The notes under the pieces: model-generated | The model's database searches: none | Seen by the model: only the letters and a program-made list of their open reading frames with translations | What the model was told of the DNA's origin: nothing | Translations under genes and position numbers: made by a program | Shown: piece by piece, positions 5,086 to 8,669 of the stretch | Layout: every line of letters starts with the position of its first letter | How positions within the stretch are numbered: the stretch's first letter is position 1 | DNA from: DASPKW01 sp038244055 | GTDB taxonomy: Bacteria > Planctomycetota > Phycisphaerae > Tepidisphaerales > Tepidisphaeraceae | Assembly (NCBI GenBank): GCA_038244055.1 | Contig: JBBRTW010000311.1 | Span: forward strand, 1-8,669 | Reading direction: 5' to 3' | Length of the DNA: 8,669 nt

Positions 5086-5304
5086 ATGCGCTACATCGAC
5101 TACCGCGATTCCATCCGCTCTGTCCTGCGGCGCAATCCCGCCGGCCTGACCTGGGCCGAATTGCAATCCAGGCTGGCCCTGCCGTACCAAAGGCCCTGCC
5201 CGGAATGGACCAAGAAGTTGGAGCGGGAGATTGGGCTGACGCGCGTCAAAGGGGCCGGCCGCGCCCTCATTCGGAAACTGGGCCGGCGCGAGTGTGTGGC
5301 TTAA
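5086..5304 (+). CDS. 72-residue conserved hypothetical protein (WAEL type, possible winged helix)
   Basis: The product opens MRYIDYRDSIRSVLRR and continues with GLTWAELQSRLALPYQRPCP, EWTKKLEREIGLTRVKG and AGRALIRKL. The 'LTWAEL...L.LPY.RPCPEWT..LE.EIGL.R.KG.GRA..W/RKL' pattern matches short hypothetical proteins I remember from several phyla. Its layout (helix, helix with TWAEL, a basic helix, then a GRA-beta hairpin) resembles a small winged-helix DNA-binding fold, but this is inference from pattern only. There is no ribosome binding site; the -10-like box directly upstream suggests leaderless translation. It lies 56 bp after the membrane gene and 61 bp before the next start. Confidence 0.75.
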   Translation: MRYIDYRDSIRSVLRRNPAGLTWAELQSRLALPYQRPCPEWTKKLEREIGLTRVKGAGRALIRKLGRRECVA

Positions 5305-5353
5305 CTGGATGCAATACGCATCATTTCACCTGCAATTTCATGAAGCCTTCGTC

Positions 5354-5359
5354 TATACT
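5354..5359 (+). promoter_or_regulatory. -10-like box 6 bp before the 5366 ATG
   Basis: TATACT, then six bases, then ATG 5366. This again predicts a leaderless transcript and is the main reason for choosing this start over 5294. Confidence 0.5.
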
Positions 5360-5365
5360 ATTCCC

Positions 5366-5575
5366 ATGCAGTCCGACTTTGAAATGGACCCGCACGCGCT
5401 CCTCGATGAACAGGCCCATCAAGCGGATGTCGACCTCGCCCTCATCGATGAGCTTCTTGCCCTGACTCCAACCCAGCGCATCGAGCGCCATCAGCGCCTG
5501 CTCGAATCAATCCAAGTTCTCCGCGCGGCCGGAATTGCCCACTATGGTTTCGATCCTCGAAACGATGCCACGTAG
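5366..5575 (+). CDS. Small acidic helical protein, unknown function (69 residues)
   Basis: The product has MQSDFEMDPHALLDEQAHQ, then VDLALIDELLALTPTQRIERHQRLLESIQVLRAAG, ending YGFDPRNDAT. The central 'VD.ALID.LL.LTP..R...hq..l' helix pair is like short proteins that often sit before a nucleotidyltransferase or other toxin-like partner. No such partner is present here, so it may be an orphan antitoxin-like protein; this is weak inference. An in-frame ATG at 5294 would add 24 residues, but these run through the promoter-like region, so ATG 5366 is preferred. The stop codon lies inside the left arm of the inverted repeat at 5571-5658. Confidence 0.65.
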   Translation: MQSDFEMDPHALLDEQAHQADVDLALIDELLALTPTQRIERHQRLLESIQVLRAAGIAHYGFDPRNDAT

Positions 5576-5658
5576 CTCGCCATTCCGATGTCGAGTCGGC
5601 TTCAATTGACGCGGCAGACGCAATCGGCGCGGACTCGGCATCGGAATGACGAGCTACG
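5571..5658. repeat. 27-bp imperfect inverted repeat with 34-base loop
   Basis: Arms 5571-5597 and 5632-5658 match at 25 of 27 positions when one is reverse-complemented; one mismatch would be a G-U pair. It begins across the TAG stop of the preceding gene. It could act as a terminator for that gene, although no T-run follows, or be a small mobile or repetitive element. Confidence 0.75.
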
Positions 5659-5665
5659 AAATCCT

Positions 5666-5689
5666 CTCCGTGCCTCTGTGTCTCCGTGG
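5666..5689 (+). repeat. Octamer-word repeat (CTCCGTGC type)
   Basis: Three phased 8-base words: CTCCGTGC, CTCTGTGT and CTCCGTGG. Read on the minus strand this gives ATETQRHGE-like peptides. I recall the same words as a dispersed intergenic repeat in several bacterial phyla, unverified here. Confidence 0.55.
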
Positions 5690-5715
5690 CGAATTTGTCC
5701 GCGCGAATGCCGCTG

Positions 5716-5747
5716 GACGCGCTCCGCAAGCGGAGCGGCTAAAATCG
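5716..5747 (-). repeat. 32-bp dispersed hairpin repeat, copy 2
   Basis: On the minus strand it matches copy 1 at 2468-2499, with CTCCGCTTGCGGAG replacing CTTCGCTTGCGAAG. It lies between the convergent 5366 gene and the helicase and could help end transcription from either side. Confidence 0.8.
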
Positions 5748-5761
5748 GATGCGAAATCGGA

Positions 5762-7420
5762 TTACCGCCGCCGGCGGTGCCTCTTCGTAATCGGAATCTT
5801 CGACCCCAGCCCGCGCGGGGGCGGCAGGGGGACCAGCGGGTGCGTCAGATCATCGGGTGATTTCGTCGGCGCGGGCGGGGGCGGGGCCTGTGTGCCGCTG
5901 CCGCCATAGCCGCCTCCACCGGTTCCGAATCCGGGCTTGGCTTCGGTCCAGTCGCCGGGCTGCGGATTGGGAACGAAGCCATCGAGCGTGGCCTGCGGGA
6001 TCAGCATGTTGATCAGGGTCTCGATCTTGGTCAGCATCTCTCCCTGATCGCGCGAGACCAGCATGAACGCCTTGCCGGCCGCCCCCATCCGCGCGGTCCG
6101 GCCGATGCGGTGGACGTACACCTCAGGGTCATCGGGAATGTCGTAGTTGATGATGTGCGAAATATCCGCCACATCGATCCCCCGGCTGGCCAGGTCCGTC
6201 GCCACCAGCACGTCGAACTTCCCACCCCGGAAATTCTTCATCACGCGGTCCCGCTTGGTCTGGGCCAGGTTGCCGTGGATTTCGCGGCACTGGATGCCAT
6301 CGGTCTCCAGCCGATGCGCCAGTTTTTCCGCGCCATGCTTGGTGCGGCAGAAGACAATCGCCAGATCGGGGTTCTCCCGCTCCAGCAGGCGGCGCAGCAG
6401 GCGGTACTTGTCCCATGGCTGCACCGAGAAGAAATACTGCTCGACATTCTCGACGGTCGGCTTCTCATCCGCGCCGGGCGCGATCAGCTTCTCCACCGGC
6501 TCTTTCATGTACCGCCGGGCAAGCTGCTCGATCTCGGGTGAGAAAGTGGCCGAGACAAAAATCGTCTGCGGGAATCCCGGCAGCGGCGGCTCGATGCGCG
6601 AAGGCGCGTTTTGATTCCGATCGCCATTATCGCGCGAGCGCGACCCGCGATCGCCGCGATCGCCGCGGCCGCGCAAATCCTGATTCCTGTTTCCCGAATC
6701 CCCGGAATAATCCCCCTCATCCGGGCCATCGAATTGCCCCTGGCGATTGTCCATCTGCGAATCGCCATCATCGTACTGCTCGCCGCCTTGATCCGCGCGG
6801 GCCCGCTTCATCCCCTTGACCTGCGCCAAGATACGCCGGATGTCATCGCGGAAACCGATATCCAGCATCCGGTCCACTTCATCCAGAACGACAAAGCGAA
6901 TATTGCGGAAATCGATGATCCGCCGGTCCAGCAGATCCATCACTCGCCCGGGCGTACCCACCAGCATTTCCGGGCCGTGCTTGAGGAACTTGAGCTGGGC
7001 CGTGATCTTCTGACCCCCATACACCGGCACGCAGCGGATGGGCGTGTGCTGCCCCAGGCGCTTGATCTCCGCATCCACCTGGATGCACAGCTCGCGCGTG
7101 GGCACCAGAATAATCGCCTGCGTCGCCAGCCCGCGCACGGCCCGCTGGAGAATGGGGATGCCGAAGGCGGCCGTCTTGCCGGTGCCGGTGCGGGCCTGGC
7201 CGAGCAGGTCGATGCCCGTCAGCGCGCGCGGAATCAGCATCTCCTGAATGTCCGAGGGCGTGGTGAAGCGCGCATCCGCCAGCGCGCGCAGAATCGATGG
7301 CCGAACCCCCAGTTTCGCGAACGCCTCCGGCTGGCCCGCGGGGTAGGCGGCAGAATTGGCGGTGTAACCGGCGGGCGTGGAAGCGACGGGCTGCTGGGAA
7401 TCTTGGGGATTTTCGGTCAT
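5762..7420 (-). CDS. DEAD-box ATP-dependent RNA helicase with internal RGD/Gly-rich insert
   Basis: A 552-residue cytoplasmic RNA helicase. In order: Q motif (FAKLGVRPSILRALADARF...PSDIQ, about 34-59), Walker A ARTGTGKT (76-83), Ia PTREL (107-111), Ib TPGR (156-159), motif II DEVD (180-183, the Val variant of DEAD), III SAT (290-292), IV IVFCRTK (355-361), V ATDLASRGIDV (407-417) and VI HRIGRTARMG (437-446). All catalytic motifs are intact. About 80 residues (201-279) rich in Gly, Asp, Arg and Asn, with RGDRGDRG, separate motifs II and III where these normally lie close together. A Gly/Pro-rich tail ends in a basic RRRR. I use ATG 7420 because a promoter at 7462-7490 starts transcription about 35 bases upstream; the alternative ATG 7570 would add a Pro-rich stretch that crosses that promoter. 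Roles in RNA unwinding, ribosome assembly or mRNA decay are typical of the family. Confidence 0.93.
   Translation of the reverse strand: MTENPQDSQQPVASTPAGYTANSAAYPAGQPEAFAKLGVRPSILRALADARFTTPSDIQEMLIPRALTGIDLLGQARTGTGKTAAFGIPILQRAVRGLATQAIILVPTRELCIQVDAEIKRLGQHTPIRCVPVYGGQKITAQLKFLKHGPEMLVGTPGRVMDLLDRRIIDFRNIRFVVLDEVDRMLDIGFRDDIRRILAQVKGMKRARADQGGEQYDDGDSQMDNRQGQFDGPDEGDYSGDSGNRNQDLRGRGDRGDRGSRSRDNGDRNQNAPSRIEPPLPGFPQTIFVSATFSPEIEQLARRYMKEPVEKLIAPGADEKPTVENVEQYFFSVQPWDKYRLLRRLLERENPDLAIVFCRTKHGAEKLAHRLETDGIQCREIHGNLAQTKRDRVMKNFRGGKFDVLVATDLASRGIDVADISHIINYDIPDDPEVYVHRIGRTARMGAAGKAFMLVSRDQGEMLTKIETLINMLIPQATLDGFVPNPQPGDWTEAKPGFGTGGGGYGGSGTQAPPPPAPTKSPDDLTHPLVPLPPPRGLGSKIPITKRHRRRR
5764..5778. 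terminator. GC-rich hairpin at the end of the helicase gene
   Basis: ACCGCCG-C-CGGCGGT forms a perfect 7-bp stem overlapping the last helicase codons and stop. Downstream on the minus strand there are only short T-runs (ATTT, ATTTT), so an intrinsic terminator is possible but not strong. Confidence 0.3.
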
Positions 7421-7461
7421 GGTGGGCAATGGCTCGGGAAACGATGGCGACAGTCCCGGGG

Positions 7462-7490
7462 ATTCTACAGGGATTAGGGGTGGGGGACAA
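7462..7490 (-). promoter_or_regulatory. Sigma70-like promoter of the helicase gene
   Basis: On the minus strand TTGTCC (7490-7485) and TAGAAT (7467-7462) are separated by exactly 17 bases. The predicted start near 7455 gives a leader of about 35 bases before ATG 7420. Confidence 0.55.
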
Positions 7491-7586
7491 CGCGGCGGGA
7501 CCGAAAGGGGGATTTGGGCAAATCGGCCGGAATGCGGTAGTGACGGGCGGGCGGTTGGCCGGTTGGCCATGCTGCGATTCTTTGGA

Positions 7587-7614
7587 TTGATTCCACAGTT
7601 TGAATCGCTAATCT
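7587..7614 (+). promoter_or_regulatory. Possible promoter of the zinc-ribbon membrane gene
   Basis: TTGATT (7587-7592), a 16-base spacer and TAATCT (7609-7614), then 7 bases to ATG 7622. The match to consensus is modest; if used, the transcript would be leaderless. Confidence 0.3.
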
Positions 7615-7621
7615 GGATTGC

Positions 7622-8575
7622 ATGCGCTCCCTTCTTCGCATCATGTTCCGGCTGTTAACCTACACTTCCCTCCTGATTCTCCTTCTGGCCGTGTACATCT
7701 GGATTGCAGGTTCGCTCGATGCAATTCATTTTTCACGCTACCACGCAAGCCGGTCCCATGCGGGCTTTGTTACCACCACGCACGCCCTCGCCACCGGAGG
7801 TAATCTGGAAATCTGGTCGTCTCATTCCGACATGACCGATGCTGCGGGAAATTCCATCGCACCCCCGAATGACTTCCGCAACCAGTGGGAACTGCGCTTC
7901 GCCCCTCCCGATGATCGGCTGATCAAACTGCTGGATCCCCCTCACCCGCCCGCTGTCCTTTTCGGCATCGGCGCCTTCCGCGCCCAGGCATCATCTGACA
8001 GCCAATGGAATCAGGGAGATAAAATCAATTACAAGAACTGGGGAGTAACCATCCCGCTGCCTTTGATCGTGTTCGCGTTCGCATTGCTTCCCATTGGCCG
8101 AATTGCGCTGCAGGCCCTTAGACGCGGGCGCGGGAAATGTATTCGTTGCGGCGCGGTGACCGGGCGGGGCGTTAAGTGTGCTGGGTGCGGGCTGCCGCAA
8201 CGTTCCCTCCTGAAGCGCCTGGCCCGCGTGTCCTTCAGCGTGACCGCCGGCGTTTCGTTGTTGGTATTGCTCGTGACAATTCGCATCTGGCTGGTTCCAT
8301 GGTCGCTCATGCCGATGGTGCGCCATACAACCGAGTGGCAAACAATCTATTCAGGCTCATTCACGAACGTCGAACGTGTGCGGAATATCGCCTTGATGCC
8401 TGCCACCGATGGTCTGTTTGTCGAGATTGGCGCATCGTTAATGTATTCCACGCCGCGATCAGCAACCTCGCCTTCGCTTCCTGCCGTCATTGTCACCTCA
8501 ATGTCTGCTGAATCCGATACCCCGCCCTTCCCTAATGTCATCAACTTAAGCCACTTTCCGCTTGTTTTTCAGTAG
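7622..8575 (+). CDS. Membrane protein with zinc ribbon, 3' end probably truncated by an IS
   Basis: A 317-residue frame. An N-terminal membrane helix (about 8-30) is followed by an extracytoplasmic region of about 110 residues, a second helix (141-163), then a cytoplasmic zinc ribbon with C173-x2-C176 and C186-x2-C189, and a third helix (203-225) followed by a second extracytoplasmic region. 'Helix, beta-rich domain, helix, CxxC...CxxCG' is a layout I associate with planctomycete proteins of unknown function. The part after the ribbon looks like the start of a second such unit without its own ribbon. Codons 309-317 lie on the antisense of a transposase C-terminus (8546-8575); codon 309 TTA is the transposase TAA. 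The native C-terminus is therefore probably lost. The start follows a weak promoter without a Shine-Dalgarno site. Confidence 0.7.
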   Translation: MRSLLRIMFRLLTYTSLLILLLAVYIWIAGSLDAIHFSRYHASRSHAGFVTTTHALATGGNLEIWSSHSDMTDAAGNSIAPPNDFRNQWELRFAPPDDRLIKLLDPPHPPAVLFGIGAFRAQASSDSQWNQGDKINYKNWGVTIPLPLIVFAFALLPIGRIALQALRRGRGKCIRCGAVTGRGVKCAGCGLPQRSLLKRLARVSFSVTAGVSLLVLLVTIRIWLVPWSLMPMVRHTTEWQTIYSGSFTNVERVRNIALMPATDGLFVEIGASLMYSTPRSATSPSLPAVIVTSMSAESDTPPFPNVINLSHFPLVFQ

Positions 8576-8669
8576 TTCTCGTAGGGCCTTCCTCGGTTTG
8601 TTCATCAGATCGAATTGCTTGGGCCGCCGTTTCTTGCAACGTGGTTCAACGCGGTCCGGCCGCCGCGGA
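8546..8669 (-). CDS. Transposase C-terminus, partial (IS4-like)
   Basis: The last 40 codons of a gene entering from the right edge: PRRPDRVEPRCKKRRPKQF, then DLMNKPRKALRELLKNKRKVA and TAA. The 'RP.R.EPR..KRRPK.f.LL.KPR..AR' pattern with dense Lys/Arg is what I remember at the C-terminal end of IS4-family transposases common in planctomycetes. The catalytic DDE part is outside the window, so the family is not confirmed. The left end of the element should lie shortly left of 8546, within the 3' part of the membrane gene. Confidence 0.55.
   Translation of the reverse strand, partial: PRRPDRVEPRCKKRRPKQFDLMNKPRKALRELLKNKRKVA

Noticed and set aside
3984..5086. Integron-type gene cassettes with attC sites
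   Set aside because: The run of small co-oriented genes suggested it, but gene ends lack paired GTTRRRY/RYYYAAC core sites, and the repeated modules carry promoter-like boxes instead.
5442..5729. 95-codon minus-strand frame across 5442-5729
   Set aside because: It runs antisense through the 69-residue gene, then through the inverted repeat and octamer repeat; its peptide (ATETQRHGE) is a known-looking repeat artefact.
7421..7570. 50-residue N-terminal extension of the helicase
   Set aside because: It is Pro-rich without family similarity and crosses the TTGTCC-17-TAGAAT promoter.

Overview
The window is GC-rich and looks like a planctomycete-type chromosome (Planctomycetota). I base this on the mix of genes: a secreted DUF1080 protein, a zinc-ribbon membrane protein, a DEVD-type DEAD-box helicase, several short orphan proteins, few Shine-Dalgarno sites and many dispersed short repeats. 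The taxonomic call rests on remembered family distribution, not a search.

Left part (1-2391, minus strand): three genes read leftward and look like one operon. A secreted DUF1080 (3-keto-disaccharide hydrolase-like) protein comes first. A class I/II PLP aminotransferase follows, coupled by a 4-base GTGA overlap. After a 37-bp gap comes the N-terminus of a spermidine-synthase-like membrane protein that runs off the left edge. The aminotransferase carries an in-frame 62-residue insertion made entirely of 7-bp repeat words, just before its PLP-lysine segment.

Middle-left (2381-3195): about 800 bp without a confident gene. It holds a 32-bp hairpin repeat, whose second copy at 5716-5747 differs by a compensatory base-pair change, and a 13-unit array of 21-bp direct repeats. 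Read on the minus strand, that array is open in only one frame and encodes a coiled-coil-like heptad repeat.

Middle (3196-5575, plus strand): six small genes in a row encode a basic/Ala-Pro protein, a cupin, an unrecognised 171-residue protein, a small membrane protein, a 72-residue WAEL-type protein and a 69-residue acidic protein. Two gaps (before the cupin and before the membrane protein) hold related copies of a module with a -10-like box followed by a GC hairpin. Two other genes have a -10-like box exactly 6 bp before the ATG, as expected for leaderless transcripts.

Right part (5571-8669): a short convergent region packed with hairpins and repeats precedes a minus-strand DEAD-box RNA helicase. 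The helicase has a disordered RGD/Gly-rich insert inside its first RecA domain and a recognisable promoter. Divergent from it is a zinc-ribbon membrane protein whose 3' end runs into the C-terminus of a transposase entering from the right edge, so it has probably been truncated by an insertion sequence. No rRNA, tRNA or CRISPR array was seen.
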